A DNA stretch of 64,000 bases, taken from contig NZ_JAJAFR010000003.1 in NCBI RefSeq assembly GCF_020734105.1, positions 186,001 through 250,000 of the forward strand, read 5' to 3'. The notes beneath the pieces were generated by a model, which worked only from the letters and a program-made list of their open reading frames with translations, had not been told where the DNA came from and searched no databases. The position numbers were made by a program, and so were the translations under genes. Positions 1-9,226 of this stretch are shown in pieces (positions within the stretch are counted from its first letter, which is position 1; each line of letters begins with the position of its first letter). Origin of the DNA: Alkalihalobacillus deserti (GTDB lineage: Bacteria; Bacillota; Bacilli; Bacillales; Bacillaceae_D).

Positions 1-1
1 T

Positions 2-76
2 GTTTATGTATTTCAATGGTTAGAAATTGAGACCTTAGTCGATACTTATAATAAAGGATTAAAAGAGGTGATATGA
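2..76 (+). CDS. C-terminal end of an upstream gene (partial)
   Basis: An open frame enters from the left edge and stops at TGA 74-76, one base before the yphA start codon, leaving about 24 residues of a hydrophobic/acidic C-terminus. The tight junction with yphA suggests a co-transcribed gene. In related Bacillaceae the gene before yphA is often a spore-associated YIEGIA-family membrane protein, but the fragment is too short to confirm that. Confidence 0.5.
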   Translation, partial: VYVFQWLEIETLVDTYNKGLKEVI

Positions 77-77
77 A

Positions 78-692
78 ATGGAAGGTGTTTTTGTATATTG
101 GTTTGGTTGGGGACTATGGGCAATCATTAGTTTTTTTTGGTCTAAGACGAAAGAGAGAGTTTCAAGCGCGATTCTTATTCTTGCCTTGTTAATTGTCCTT
201 CCCATCTCCTTTCAAATCGGACAAGTCCATATTCATCTGGCCTTTATTTTATTCTTTATTTATTTGTGTTGGTATATGAAGACTTATAAAATTGCACGTC
301 TTGCACACATGTTTATTGTATCAATAACGATTGCAGCAGCGCATGGTGGTTTTCAAATGCTTCTCATTTTTGATCCTGTTATTGAATACGCAGATAGTAG
401 ATGGATGGCATCTTGTCTAACTACTATTATCGCTTTTTTCCTTTTTCACACTTTTAAAGAGCGGCTATACGTTGCGTTTTTAGGTCTTGTTCAAGGAGAA
501 CTGTTATCAAGCATGGTACTCAGTCGCCATATGAGAATAGAACAAGCAATTGGCGACCTTTATTTTTTTGATATCGTTGCCATTGTAAGTTTATTGTTTT
601 CAGTTGTTTGGATGATCCAACAAATTTCTAGTTGGATAGCAAACCTTCTTATTGCTGATCCAAAACAAAGGGTATTGAAACATAGTTCTTAA
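78..692 (+). CDS. yphA: YphA-family integral membrane protein
   Basis: This 204-residue protein is very hydrophobic, with about six to seven predicted membrane segments spread from residue 5 to residue 190 and only short charged loops. Length and position directly before der match YphA of B. subtilis, a membrane protein of unknown function. A ribosome binding site (AGAGGTG) lies about 8 bases before the ATG. The assignment rests mainly on gene order and topology; no catalytic motif is visible. Confidence 0.75.
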   Translation: MEGVFVYWFGWGLWAIISFFWSKTKERVSSAILILALLIVLPISFQIGQVHIHLAFILFFIYLCWYMKTYKIARLAHMFIVSITIAAAHGGFQMLLIFDPVIEYADSRWMASCLTTIIAFFLFHTFKERLYVAFLGLVQGELLSSMVLSRHMRIEQAIGDLYFFDIVAIVSLLFSVVWMIQQISSWIANLLIADPKQRVLKHSS

Positions 693-809
693 CTAAGAAA
701 CCAAGTTGTTCTGAGAAAACATCGACAAGTGCCAAGAAATCAAGTAAGATAATTAAGTTACATTGAAAAATGGATGATTTTACATATGAAAAAGAAAGGT
801 TGTGACGTG

Positions 810-2123
810 ATGACAAAGCCTGTTGTAGCAATAGTCGGACGTCCTAATGTAGGGAAGTCAACAATTTTCAACCGCATAGTAGGAGAACGAGTTGCCATTG
901 TCGAAGATATGCCAGGGGTAACACGTGATCGTATTTATAGTAAAGGTGAATGGTTGAACCGTGAATTCAATTTAATTGACACGGGTGGTATTCAATTAGG
1001 TGATGAGCCGTTACTCATTCAAATGCGTGCACAAGCAGAATTGGCTATTAAAGAAGCTGATGTGATTGTATTTATTGTTAATGGTCGTGAAGGGATTACG
1101 AGTGCTGATCAGGAAGTTGCTAAAATTTTATTTCGCTCAGACAAACCAGTTGTTCTAGGTGTTAATAAAATTGATAATCCGGAGATGCAGGAAGAACTAT
1201 ATGAATTTTATTCTTTAGGCATGGACACGCCATATCCAATTTCTGGTTCTCATGGATTAGGCCTTGGTGATTTACTTGATCAAGTGATTAAACATTTTCC
1301 TGACGAAGAAGAAGATCCGTATGATGAAGACACGATTCGTATAGCATTGATCGGAAGACCAAATGTGGGGAAATCGTCACTAGTTAATGCGATGCTTGGA
1401 GAAGAGCGTGTCATCGTTAGTGACATTCCTGGCACAACTCGAGATGCAATTGATACACCGTTTTCAAGAGACGATCAGGATTACGTTCTTATTGATACAG
1501 CTGGAATGAGAAAGCGTGGAAAAGTATATGAAGCGACAGAGAAGTATAGTGTTCTCAGGTCTCTCAAGGCTATAGAACGTTCAAATGTGGTTCTAGTTGT
1601 GATAAACATTGAAGAAGGATTAATTGAGCAGGATAAGAAAATTGCGGGATATGCTCATGAAGCTGGTCGTGCTGTCATCATCGTAGTCAATAAATGGGAT
1701 GCAGTTGAAAAAGATGATAAAACGATGAAGAATTTCGAGACGAAATTAAGAGAAGAATTATTATTTTTAACGTATGCTCCGATCTTGTTTGTCTCCGCGA
1801 AAACAAAGCAACGTTTACAACATGTATTGCCAATGGTGAAAAAGGTTTCAGAAAATCATCATCTCCGTGTCGCTACGAATGTTTTAAATGATATGATCAT
1901 GGATGCTGTTGCAATGAACCCAACACCTACGGATAAAGGAAAACGGTTAAAAATTAATTATGTCACTCAAGTAGCTGTAGAACCCCCGACATTTGTGTTC
2001 TTTGTAAATGAGCCAGAGTTAATGCACTTTTCGTATGAGCGCTTTTTAGAAAATCGATTACGTGCCACATTTGAATTCGAGGGAACCCCAATTAAAATTT
2101 TTGCTAGAAAGAAAAACGTTTAG
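810..2123 (+). CDS. der: Ribosome-assembly GTPase Der (EngA)
   Basis: Der is an essential GTPase with two G domains in tandem that acts in maturation of the 50S ribosomal subunit. The first P-loop GRPNVGKST is at residues 10-18, followed by DTGG and NKID; the second domain repeats GRPNVGKSS (about residue 180), DTAG and NKWD; a KH-like domain fills the C-terminus. I chose ATG 810, giving 437 residues as usual for the family. The frame is open from 774, but 810 has AAAGG upstream and starts directly before the first beta strand. Confidence 0.97.
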   Translation: MTKPVVAIVGRPNVGKSTIFNRIVGERVAIVEDMPGVTRDRIYSKGEWLNREFNLIDTGGIQLGDEPLLIQMRAQAELAIKEADVIVFIVNGREGITSADQEVAKILFRSDKPVVLGVNKIDNPEMQEELYEFYSLGMDTPYPISGSHGLGLGDLLDQVIKHFPDEEEDPYDEDTIRIALIGRPNVGKSSLVNAMLGEERVIVSDIPGTTRDAIDTPFSRDDQDYVLIDTAGMRKRGKVYEATEKYSVLRSLKAIERSNVVLVVINIEEGLIEQDKKIAGYAHEAGRAVIIVVNKWDAVEKDDKTMKNFETKLREELLFLTYAPILFVSAKTKQRLQHVLPMVKKVSENHHLRVATNVLNDMIMDAVAMNPTPTDKGKRLKINYVTQVAVEPPTFVFFVNEPELMHFSYERFLENRLRATFEFEGTPIKIFARKKNV

Positions 2124-2149
2124 GGGAGAAGTGAAATGGGGGAAGTTTT

Positions 2150-2782
2150 ATGATCATTGCACTCATTTTTACTGTTTTATTTGGTTACCTTTTAGGTTCA
2201 TTAAGTTTTAGCTACATTATTGCTAAGAAAATTAAAAAGGTTGATATTCGGCAACATGGTAGTGGAAATGCAGGAGCGACTAATACATTAAGAGTGTTAG
2301 GAATTGGACCAGCTATTTCTGTTTTAGCTTTGGATGTTTTAAAAGGCATTGTAGCTGTTATTGTAGCTGCTTGGGTTGCGCCAGATGATTCTGGATTATT
2401 TCCAGCTTTGGCAGGATTAGCAGCAATCTTTGGTCATAATTGGCCGGTGTATTATGGTTTTCGTGGGGGTAAAGGAGTGGCAACCACCATTGGTGTTTTA
2501 GCTTCTCTTTTGTTTTTCCCTGCTTTGTGGGCAGGAATTGTCGCTATTTTTAGTATTGTTGCCACAAAATATGTGTCACTTGGTTCCTTATTGTTCGCTG
2601 TACTAACACCTGTATTTTCCTTTTTTCTTTATAACTATTATGACTATCCAGTTGTCTATCTTTATTTAGCTGGAGTCGTTGCGTTACTTTCTCTGTGGCG
2701 GCATAGAGGAAATATTAGTCGCTTGTTAACTGGAACGGAGAGTAAATTAGGAAAAAAGTCACAGGTGGAGCGTAAGGAGTGA
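2150..2782 (+). CDS. plsY: Acyl-phosphate:glycerol-3-phosphate acyltransferase PlsY
   Basis: PlsY transfers the acyl group of acyl-phosphate to glycerol 3-phosphate, the first membrane step of phospholipid synthesis. The 210-residue protein has the expected hydrophobic segments, the GSGNAGATN loop (about residues 37-45) and the later GGKGVAT loop that bind the substrates. It lies between der and gpsA, and gpsA makes its glycerol-3-phosphate substrate, so the two genes form a functional pair. In B. subtilis plsY (yneS) is elsewhere. The C-terminal codons contain the gpsA ribosome binding site. Confidence 0.95.
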   Translation: MIIALIFTVLFGYLLGSLSFSYIIAKKIKKVDIRQHGSGNAGATNTLRVLGIGPAISVLALDVLKGIVAVIVAAWVAPDDSGLFPALAGLAAIFGHNWPVYYGFRGGKGVATTIGVLASLLFFPALWAGIVAIFSIVATKYVSLGSLLFAVLTPVFSFFLYNYYDYPVVYLYLAGVVALLSLWRHRGNISRLLTGTESKLGKKSQVERKE

Positions 2783-2787
2783 TCTAA

Positions 2788-3825
2788 TTGAAAAACATTG
2801 CTGTTATTGGAGCAGGAAGCTGGGGAACAGCTTTATCCATAGTTTTAGCAGATAACCATCACAATGTCCATTTATGGGCGAGAAGGTCAGAGCAAGTAGA
2901 TGAAATTAACCAATATCACACAAATTCCAAGTACCTACCGAATATAATGCTATCAGAACGAATCATCGGTTTTACAGATTTATCGAAAGCTTTGGATGCC
3001 GTTGAAATCGTAGTTTTGGTTGTACCAACTAAGGCAATTAGAGAAACGGTACAACAAATGACTAAGGTTCTATCTCAACCGATTACGATTATTCACGCAA
3101 GTAAAGGAATTGAGCCGGGGACACACAAACGAGTCTCTGAAATGATTGTAGAGGAATTTTCTTCTTCTCAGTTGCTTATAGATGTTGTTGTTCTTTCCGG
3201 TCCTAGTCATGCAGAGGAAGTAAGCCTTCGTCAACCTACGACGGTAACGGTTTCTTCAGAAAGTTATGAGGCTTCTGAGCTTGCGCAGGACTTGTTTATA
3301 AATAAACATTTTCGGGTATATACGAATTCCGATTTAGTTGGTGTCGAAATTGGAGGAGCTTTAAAAAATAGCATTGCGTTAGTTTGTGGATTAACGAATG
3401 GACTCGGACTAGGTGATAATACCAAAGCTGCCATAATGACTCGTGGCCTAGCAGAAATAACTAGGATGGGTATCAAGCTTGGAGCAAACCCGTTAACGTT
3501 TGCTGGTCTCTCTGGATTAGGTGATTTGATTGTTACTTGTACAAGTATCCATTCACGTAACTATAGAGCTGGTAGGATGATAGGTGAAGGTAAATCCTTG
3601 GATGACGTTTTAGCTTCTATGGGAATGGTTGTAGAGGGAATACGGACGACGAAAGCCGCTCATGAATTAGCGATTAAAATGAATGTGGATATGCCGATTA
3701 CTAGTTCTCTATATGCGGTGTTGTTTGAAGGCCTGTCTCCGAAGCAAGCAACAGAACAATTAATGGGGCGTGTCAAAAAACATGAGGTCGAGCAGGTATC
3801 TACGAATTTTATTGAATATAAATAA
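2788..3825 (+). CDS. gpsA: Glycerol-3-phosphate dehydrogenase [NAD(P)+]
   Basis: GpsA reduces dihydroxyacetone phosphate to sn-glycerol 3-phosphate for phospholipid synthesis. The dinucleotide-binding GAGSWGTA is at residues 8-15; the lysine-containing segments typical of the family (KGIE around 110, GALKNSIAL around 190) are present. Length 345 is normal. The start is TTG 2788, preceded by AAGGAGTGAT inside the end of plsY. Confidence 0.97.
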   Translation: MKNIAVIGAGSWGTALSIVLADNHHNVHLWARRSEQVDEINQYHTNSKYLPNIMLSERIIGFTDLSKALDAVEIVVLVVPTKAIRETVQQMTKVLSQPITIIHASKGIEPGTHKRVSEMIVEEFSSSQLLIDVVVLSGPSHAEEVSLRQPTTVTVSSESYEASELAQDLFINKHFRVYTNSDLVGVEIGGALKNSIALVCGLTNGLGLGDNTKAAIMTRGLAEITRMGIKLGANPLTFAGLSGLGDLIVTCTSIHSRNYRAGRMIGEGKSLDDVLASMGMVVEGIRTTKAAHELAIKMNVDMPITSSLYAVLFEGLSPKQATEQLMGRVKKHEVEQVSTNFIEYK

Positions 3826-3857
3826 GTTCAGTTTTAACGAATTTTGAATTACGGTGC

Positions 3858-3884
3858 ACCGTCTTTCTTCTCACGCATATGATA
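3858..3884 (+). promoter_or_regulatory. Candidate sigma-K promoter of spoVIF
   Basis: AC at 3858-3859, a 16-base spacer and CATATGATA at 3876-3884 fit the sigma-K pattern (AC, about 16 bases, CATANNNTA). The downstream gene is a spoVIF homologue, a late mother-cell gene in B. subtilis. Confidence 0.5.
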
Positions 3885-3915
3885 TCGTGATATTAGAATG
3901 AGGGAGGGCACATCA

Positions 3916-4182
3916 ATGGTTCAAAATAATGACTCATCTTTCATGGATCAAATTCAAAAGAAGGCCAATGTAAAACCTGATGAATTACTCAAGTTAGCTA
4001 GTTCAGTTAGTAATACAAACCTTCAAGATGAAGCTGCTGTCAGGCAACTAATTGCACAAGTAGCTAAACTTGCCAATAAACCTGTTTCAAAAGAAAAAGA
4101 AGATCAGATTGTTGAGGCGATCACGAAAAACAACATGCCAATGGACTTTGCTTCACTTGCCAAAATGTTCAATAAAAAATAA
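3916..4182 (+). CDS. spoVIF: Stage VI sporulation protein F (SpoVIF family)
   Basis: A small soluble protein of 88 residues, mostly helical and rich in K, A and N, resembling SpoVIF (YjcC), which in B. subtilis is needed for late spore coat assembly and resistance. ATG 3916 was preferred over the in-frame ATG 3898 because AGGGAGGG (3901-3908) lies at correct spacing before it. In B. subtilis the gene is not next to gpsA. It has its own candidate sigma-K promoter. Confidence 0.85.
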   Translation: MVQNNDSSFMDQIQKKANVKPDELLKLASSVSNTNLQDEAAVRQLIAQVAKLANKPVSKEKEDQIVEAITKNNMPMDFASLAKMFNKK

Positions 4183-4281
4183 CGCTGTGTAGGCTAAAAC
4201 CACAAACACTTACGTGGTTTATGCATATACTTGTAAAGAACGAACATTACAATAGGGCTGTGTTAGACGAAGGGTTTCGTC

Positions 4282-4324
4282 AAGAATAGAGAAGTGTGCC
4301 CCCACTTCTCTATTCTTTTTTTTT
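4282..4324 (+). terminator. Strong intrinsic terminator
   Basis: A perfect 15-bp stem (4282-4296 with 4303-4317), a 6-base loop and a run of nine T at 4316-4324. It lies 100 bases after spoVIF; a small 6-bp hairpin at 4266-4281 precedes it. Confidence 0.9.
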
Positions 4325-4452
4325 GAGTTTTTAAGGTCGCTTCTTTAAGACTAAAGAGCATCCGAATAAAGAGTAATTGTAAACCATTAAAAGAGTGGGA
4401 CTGGATATAACTAAATTGACTAGAACCTGACACCGACTTTTTGGACAAGCTG

Positions 4453-4461
4453 TGCTATAAT
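4453..4461 (+). promoter_or_regulatory. Candidate sigma-A promoter (extended -10) of yphE
   Basis: TGC followed by TATAAT at 4456-4461 forms an extended -10. The -35 position (4433-4438) is only a weak match. The rest of the 4183-4496 gap holds the terminator at 4282-4324 and no recognisable gene. Confidence 0.5.
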
Positions 4462-4496
4462 GTGTCATGGAAAAAGTTAAATGGAGGATGATAATC

Positions 4497-4700
4497 GTGT
4501 CACAAGCGATGTTAAATATGTGGATCTCATTATTTGCTCTTATATTAATGTTTGTTTCAGCAGGGGCTGCTATCTTTAGCCGAGAAAAACTTAAAGGGTG
4601 GGTACAAAAGATGGTATTAGCCTTTTCATTTATGTGTCTACTTGTTTCTGGAATCATTGTCTTTCTTATTGTTTTAGGTGGGCCGACAGCTACAATGTAA
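4497..4700 (+). CDS. yphE: YphE-like small membrane protein (DUF2768)
   Basis: Two hydrophobic helices joined by a short basic segment (REKLKGW) give a 67-residue membrane protein of unknown function. GTG 4497 was chosen: GGAGG at 4483-4487 is 9 bases upstream and the length equals that of B. subtilis YphE. The frame itself is open from ATG 4467. It precedes yphF, as in B. subtilis. Confidence 0.75.
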   Translation: MSQAMLNMWISLFALILMFVSAGAAIFSREKLKGWVQKMVLAFSFMCLLVSGIIVFLIVLGGPTATM

Positions 4701-4728
4701 TAATAAGTAAGGAGTTGAGAGTAACCGT

Positions 4729-5454
4729 ATGAACCGTCTTGTTTTAATTAGTATAGCTTTGATTTTCTTTTTACTAAGTGGATGTATGTATCCAGATGAT
4801 CAAAGGGCAGAGAATCGAATAGCTTATCCTGATCAATTGGAGTCTGTTCAACACGCCATTGAACGTTTTCAATCAGATACTGGTGTTTTACCTATTCGGA
4901 CTTTTGATGAAAGTACGCCATTGTATCAGCGTTATGTAGTAGACTTCAATCAACTCTTACCAAAGTATTTACAACAACCTCCGGGTACCGCATTTGAAAA
5001 TGGAGGCGTTTTTCAATATGTGCTTGTAAACGTTGAAGATTCTCCTGAAGTGAAGGTGATTGATTTGACCTCTCAAGGGGAAATTAGACAACTACAGCAG
5101 CGATTGAATGAATATATGGGGCAACATCGTTTTGCACCAATTAAGGAAATGCTTGATGTTGGTCTTTTTCAGCTTGATCATGAAGCTCTAAATTACAAGG
5201 AAGCTCCTCATGTTAGGAGTCCTTATCATGATACATGGCTCCCCTTATTATTAACAAATGATGGAGAAATCATTATTGATTACCGAATCGATTTAAATAT
5301 GATGCTCCAGCAACATGAGCATCAATTTAAAGAAGGCGAAGATATTCGACCGCTCTTGTTCGAACATGCGCCATTTGTACCCGTTCGAAGTGTTCCATAT
5401 GTGGTTGATGAAAATGGAGAACCAACTTATTCAATGGATTTAAGAAAAAAATAA
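4729..5454 (+). CDS. yphF: YphF-like lipoprotein
   Basis: The N-terminus is a lipoprotein signal: a short basic start, a hydrophobic stretch and the lipobox LLSGC, with C19 as lipidation site. The mature 220-residue domain has no motif I recognise. Size and position between yphE and spoIVA match B. subtilis YphF, of unknown function. AAGGAG precedes the ATG. Confidence 0.8.
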   Translation: MNRLVLISIALIFFLLSGCMYPDDQRAENRIAYPDQLESVQHAIERFQSDTGVLPIRTFDESTPLYQRYVVDFNQLLPKYLQQPPGTAFENGGVFQYVLVNVEDSPEVKVIDLTSQGEIRQLQQRLNEYMGQHRFAPIKEMLDVGLFQLDHEALNYKEAPHVRSPYHDTWLPLLLTNDGEIIIDYRIDLNMMLQQHEHQFKEGEDIRPLLFEHAPFVPVRSVPYVVDENGEPTYSMDLRKK

Positions 5455-5479
5455 TAGAATTCTTTGATGTTTATGGTCT

Positions 5480-5527
5480 AATGCCCCTACCTTGTTGATA
5501 TACATATCAGAGGAAGGGGCATTTTTT
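5480..5527 (+). terminator. Intrinsic terminator after yphF
   Basis: AATGCCCC (5480-5487) pairs with GGGGCATT (5516-5523) and runs into six T. The loop is 28 bases, partly A/T-rich dyad. Confidence 0.75.
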
Positions 5528-5583
5528 AACTCCCCTTCTCGGTAGCCCAAAAACGAGATCTTACTTTCTTTCAAGAACAGTTG

Positions 5584-5612
5584 TCATAAACTTTGGACAA
5601 CATCATAGATAT
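5584..5612 (+). promoter_or_regulatory. Candidate sigma-E promoter of spoIVA
   Basis: TCATAAA (5584-5590) and CATAGATAT (5604-5612) separated by 13 bases resemble the sigma-E -35/-10 pair. B. subtilis spoIVA is transcribed by sigma-E; the match here is by eye only. Confidence 0.4.
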
Positions 5613-5678
5613 GATAGTGTCAAAGGTTTACCGGAAGAAGTTGAATCTCAAATTTTTACTCGATCGGGAGGGGATCAC

Positions 5679-7157
5679 GTGGAAAAGATTGATATTTTTA
5701 AAGATATTGCTGAACGCACAGGCGGCGATATTTATCTTGGGGTAGTAGGTGCAGTTCGTACAGGGAAGTCGACATTCATCAAAAAATTTATGGAGCTAGT
5801 CGTTCTCCCGAATATTGCTAATGAATCTGAAAAAGCTCGCGCTCAGGACGAGTTGCCACAAAGTGCAGCTGGAAGGACAATTATGACAACGGAACCGAAA
5901 TTTGTTCCGAATCAGGCGATTTCTATACATGTCGATGAGGGGCTTGATGTAAATATCCGTTTAGTTGATTGCGTTGGGTATGCGGTTCCAGGAGCTAAAG
6001 GATACGAGGATGAACACGGCCCTCGAATGATTAATACACCTTGGTATGAGGAACCAATTCCATTTCAAGAAGCAGCTGAAATTGGAACACGGAAGGTCAT
6101 TCAGGAACATTCTACTTTAGGTGTTGTTGTTACAACAGACGGATCAATTGGAGAAATTCCACGTCATGATTACTTAGAATCAGAAGCTCGTGTTGTTGAG
6201 GAATTAAAGGAAGTGGGTAAACCATTTATTATGGTGGTTAACAGTGTCCGTCCTCATCATCCTGATACAGAGGCATTACGTGCACAGTTAGCCGAGGATT
6301 ATGACATTCCTTGTTTATCCATGAGTATCGAGAGTATGACAGATCAAGATATTAATAATGTTCTTCGCGAAGTGTTATATGAATTCCCAGTTCATGAAGT
6401 AAATGTGAATCTCCCAAGCTGGGTCATGGTACTTAGAGAAGATCACTGGTTACGTCAAAGTTATGAAGAATCTGTTCGCGAAACAGTTAAGGATATAAAA
6501 CGCCTTCGTGATGTCGATCGTGTTGTTGGACAATTTACAGAATATGAATTTATTGATGACGCCAGGCTAGCTGGTATTGAAATGGGTCAGGGGATTGCTG
6601 AAATTGACCTTTACGCTCCAGATGACTTATACGACCAAGTGTTAAAAGAAGTAGTTGGGGTGGAAATTAGAGGAAAAGACCATCTTCTTCAATTAATGCA
6701 AGACTTTGCTCACGCGAAGGAAGAGTATGATCAAGTGGCTGACGCGCTTAAAATGGTAAAGCAAACGGGTTACGGAATTGCAGCTCCAGCTTTGTCTGAT
6801 ATGAGCTTAGATGAACCAGAAATTATTCGCCAAGGATCACGTTTTGGTGTTAGGTTGAAGGCTGTAGCACCATCTATTCATATGATTAAAGTAGATGTTG
6901 AGTCTGAATTTGCTCCAATTATTGGTACAGAGAAACAAAGTGAAGAACTTGTTCGTTATCTAATGCAAGACTTTGAAGAGAATCCACTTTCTATCTGGAA
7001 TTCCGATATTTTCGGTCGCTCGCTTAATTCGATTGTTCGCGAAGGAATTTCAGCTAAGCTATCTCTAATGCCAGAAAATGCTCGTTACAAGTTGAAAGAA
7101 ACACTAGAAAGAATTATAAATGAAGGTTCTGGTGGGCTTATTGCGATTATCCTTTAA
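5679..7157 (+). CDS. spoIVA: Spore coat morphogenetic ATPase SpoIVA
   Basis: SpoIVA polymerises with ATP hydrolysis on the forespore surface and forms the basement layer of the spore coat. The Walker A loop GAVRTGKST is at residues 24-32 (K30 the P-loop lysine). The 492 residues equal the B. subtilis length, and the hydrophobic GGLIAIIL C-terminus required for anchoring to SpoVM is kept. The start is GTG 5679 with GGGAGGGGA at 5666-5674. Confidence 0.98.
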   Translation: MEKIDIFKDIAERTGGDIYLGVVGAVRTGKSTFIKKFMELVVLPNIANESEKARAQDELPQSAAGRTIMTTEPKFVPNQAISIHVDEGLDVNIRLVDCVGYAVPGAKGYEDEHGPRMINTPWYEEPIPFQEAAEIGTRKVIQEHSTLGVVVTTDGSIGEIPRHDYLESEARVVEELKEVGKPFIMVVNSVRPHHPDTEALRAQLAEDYDIPCLSMSIESMTDQDINNVLREVLYEFPVHEVNVNLPSWVMVLREDHWLRQSYEESVRETVKDIKRLRDVDRVVGQFTEYEFIDDARLAGIEMGQGIAEIDLYAPDDLYDQVLKEVVGVEIRGKDHLLQLMQDFAHAKEEYDQVADALKMVKQTGYGIAAPALSDMSLDEPEIIRQGSRFGVRLKAVAPSIHMIKVDVESEFAPIIGTEKQSEELVRYLMQDFEENPLSIWNSDIFGRSLNSIVREGISAKLSLMPENARYKLKETLERIINEGSGGLIAIIL

Positions 7158-7190
7158 TCCTATAGACTTATAATCTTCATGTAACGTTTT

Positions 7191-7221
7191 AAGAATCCCC
7201 TTCGGTTAGGGGGTTCTTTTT
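7191..7221 (+). terminator. Intrinsic terminator after spoIVA
   Basis: AAGAATCCCC (7191-7200) pairs with GGGGGTTCTT (7209-7218, one T-G pair) followed by T. In B. subtilis hbs would follow here; the 212 bases up to mtrB have no room for it. Confidence 0.85.
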
Positions 7222-7312
7222 GCCTTATAAGCAATGTTTATGCTAAGATTTTAACGTGTAATGGGGATTTGATTAGGAAATTTTCTGAACGGAAGCGAAA
7301 AAGTCTTTTTCA

Positions 7313-7321
7313 TGTTAAAAT
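7313..7321 (+). promoter_or_regulatory. Candidate promoter of mtrB (extended -10)
   Basis: TGT followed by TAAAAT (7316-7321). No good -35 is seen at 17 bases. Confidence 0.35.
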
Positions 7322-7369
7322 GAACAAAGTGGAATTATCTGTGGAGAACTATTGAATAGGAGAGTTGAG

Positions 7370-7588
7370 ATGAGCAATCAAAATGAATTTTTTGTTATTA
7401 AAGCAAAGGAAAACGGTGTAAATGTAATTGGGCTTACCCGTGGTTCCGATACTCGCTTTCATCATTCTGAAAAACTGGATAAAGGCGAGGTCATGATCGC
7501 GCAGTTTACAGAACATACATCAGCTGTAAAAATTAGAGGTAAAGCGATTATACAAACAAGTCATGGCACGATGGATACAGAAGAATAA
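7370..7588 (+). CDS. mtrB: trp RNA-binding attenuation protein TRAP
   Basis: TRAP forms an 11-subunit ring that, with bound tryptophan, wraps GAG/UAG repeats in the trp leader RNA and causes termination. The 72-residue protein is nearly identical to B. subtilis TRAP in the core. The RNA-binding residues corresponding to B. subtilis K37, K56 and R58 are present as K35, K54 and R56. ATG 7370 follows AGGAGAG at 7358-7364. The partner folE (mtrA) is not adjacent. A matching TRAP target precedes trpE at 16574-16623. Confidence 0.97.
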   Translation: MSNQNEFFVIKAKENGVNVIGLTRGSDTRFHHSEKLDKGEVMIAQFTEHTSAVKIRGKAIIQTSHGTMDTEE

Positions 7589-7628
7589 GATTAGAATAAA
7601 AGACAGTTAATCTAGTTTCATTTTCTCG

Positions 7629-7651
7629 TAGGTAAAAACCTATGGTATAAT
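7629..7651 (+). promoter_or_regulatory. Candidate promoter of the hepS cluster with dyad
   Basis: An extended -10 (TGG then TATAAT 7646-7651) is preceded by a dyad TAGGT-AAAA-ACCTA at 7629-7642, which fills the space between the -35 and -10 positions. The -35 (7623-7628) is weak. Confidence 0.5.
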
Positions 7652-7706
7652 AGTTGCGATATAAAAGTGATTACAACAACGATGGACGGAATTTGGGGGA
7701 TTTTTA

Positions 7707-8495
7707 ATGGTGAGTATGAGTCAGTTTGATGACAAAGTAAAAGAAATCAAAAAAAGCTTCTATAGCTTAACCAAGCATCTATATTTACAGTCATATGTTC
7801 AAGAACCGGATTTAGATGATGATAAGGTTCGTTTTTTGTATGCAATGATGCAAAAAAGGCTTTCAACTAAAGAGGCTAAAATGTTTACGATTTCAGCGTT
7901 ATTACTTCAAGCTGGTCTTGATGTTCACGATGAGGTCTCCCTTGATCCTATTAATTCGGATCGATTGCGTAAAAATAGGCAACTGACTGTTTTGGCTGGT
8001 GATTATTATGTCAGTCTTCATTACTATTTATTGGCAGAAAAGCAACAAATACCAATGATCAGAGTATTTAGTCAATCCATACAAGAAATTAACGAGTACA
8101 AATTGAATCTTTGTGATTCTAGTGAACTTTCTTATGAAGAAATACAGTTAAACGCTTCTCAAATTGAATCGGTTTTGATGCAAAACATGGCTGATTACTT
8201 TGAACAAACAGATTGGAAAAATGTGATAAAAGATTTCTTTTATTTAAAACGTCTTTTAGAAGAAAAAGTAGAGTGGATTGAAGGGAGAACAACACCGATT
8301 ATCCAAGCCATTATTAGAGAATTTAATGGAACTGGAAATGAATTGCAGTGCATTGATAAGAGGGTAGAGGACGTAAAAGATCGGTTGCTCTTAAATAGTA
8401 AAGCATTGAATTCGTTTGAGAAATTTGTTATAGAACATGTTGATGAATTGATCGGTCGTACGTCGTTACACGAGATCGTATCAGAAGAAGGGTGA
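7707..8495 (+). CDS. hepS: Heptaprenyl diphosphate synthase component I
   Basis: HepS is the non-catalytic subunit that pairs with HepT to make the C35 side chain of menaquinone-7. The 262-residue helical protein has the [15 protein letters not shown]-type segment of the family and no DDxxD motif, as expected. ATG 7707 follows GGGGG at 8 bases. It is first gene of the cluster hepS-menG-mqnP-ubiX-mqnA-hepT. Confidence 0.92.
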   Translation: MVSMSQFDDKVKEIKKSFYSLTKHLYLQSYVQEPDLDDDKVRFLYAMMQKRLSTKEAKMFTISALLLQAGLDVHDEVSLDPINSDRLRKNRQLTVLAGDYYVSLHYYLLAEKQQIPMIRVFSQSIQEINEYKLNLCDSSELSYEEIQLNASQIESVLMQNMADYFEQTDWKNVIKDFFYLKRLLEEKVEWIEGRTTPIIQAIIREFNGTGNELQCIDKRVEDVKDRLLLNSKALNSFEKFVIEHVDELIGRTSLHEIVSEEG

Positions 8496-8500
8496 GCAAG

Positions 8501-9226
8501 ATGACACAATCGAAAGAAGAGCGAGTTCATCAAGTTTTTGAATCTATTTATAAAAAATATGATGTTATGAATTCCGTTATTAGTTTTCAGCGTCACAAAG
8601 CATGGCGTAAAGACACAATGAAAAAAATGAATGTACAAATTGGAAACCATGCACTTGATGTATGCTGTGGTACGGCTGATTGGACGATAGCTCTTGCCGA
8701 AGCAGTGGGTAAAGAGGGTAGGGTAGAGGGTTTAGATTTCAGCAAAAATATGTTAAAGGTGGGTCAAAAAAAAGTAAAAGAACAAAACTTGACTCAAATT
8801 CATTTAACGCATGGAAATGCAATGGAGCTTCCATATGACGATAATAGTTTTGACTTTGTTACGATTGGTTTTGGCTTAAGGAACGTACCTAATTATAAGC
8901 AAGTATTGCGAGAAATGTATCGGGTTACGAAACCAGGGGGTAGTGTCGTATGCTTAGAAACATCCCAGCCGACGATTCCCGTTTTTAAACAGCTTTACTT
9001 TTTTTACTTCAGTCAAATTATGCCGATATTTGGAAAGTTCTTTGCAAAGAGTTATGACGAATATTCTTGGTTGCAGGAATCAACTATGTCTTTTCCAAAT
9101 CGAGAAAAGTTAGCTAGCATGTTCAGAGAAGCAGGATTAAGTAATGTTGAAGTAAAAAGTTACTCAGGTGGGGTAGCTGCCATGCACATTGGTAAAAAGG
9201 AAATAGAATTGGGGCAGATAACGTGA
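8501..9226 (+). CDS. menG: Demethylmenaquinone methyltransferase
   Basis: MenG (UbiE) adds the ring methyl group in the last step of menaquinone synthesis, using S-adenosylmethionine. Motif I appears as [10 protein letters not shown] (about residues 47-56), and the family signatures around YDVMNSVIS and [15 protein letters not shown] are visible. ATG 8501 (241 residues) has AAGAAGGG upstream; GTG 8492 overlaps the hepS stop but lacks a binding site. The stop overlaps the GTG of mqnP. Confidence 0.96.
   Translation: MTQSKEERVHQVFESIYKKYDVMNSVISFQRHKAWRKDTMKKMNVQIGNHALDVCCGTADWTIALAEAVGKEGRVEGLDFSKNMLKVGQKKVKEQNLTQIHLTHGNAMELPYDDNSFDFVTIGFGLRNVPNYKQVLREMYRVTKPGGSVVCLETSQPTIPVFKQLYFFYFSQIMPIFGKFFAKSYDEYSWLQESTMSFPNREKLASMFREAGLSNVEVKSYSGGVAAMHIGKKEIELGQIT

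Noticed and set aside
4197-4220. Hairpin AAACCAC/GTGGTTT after spoVIF as a terminator
   Set aside because: There is no T-run, and a much stronger terminator follows at 4282-4324.
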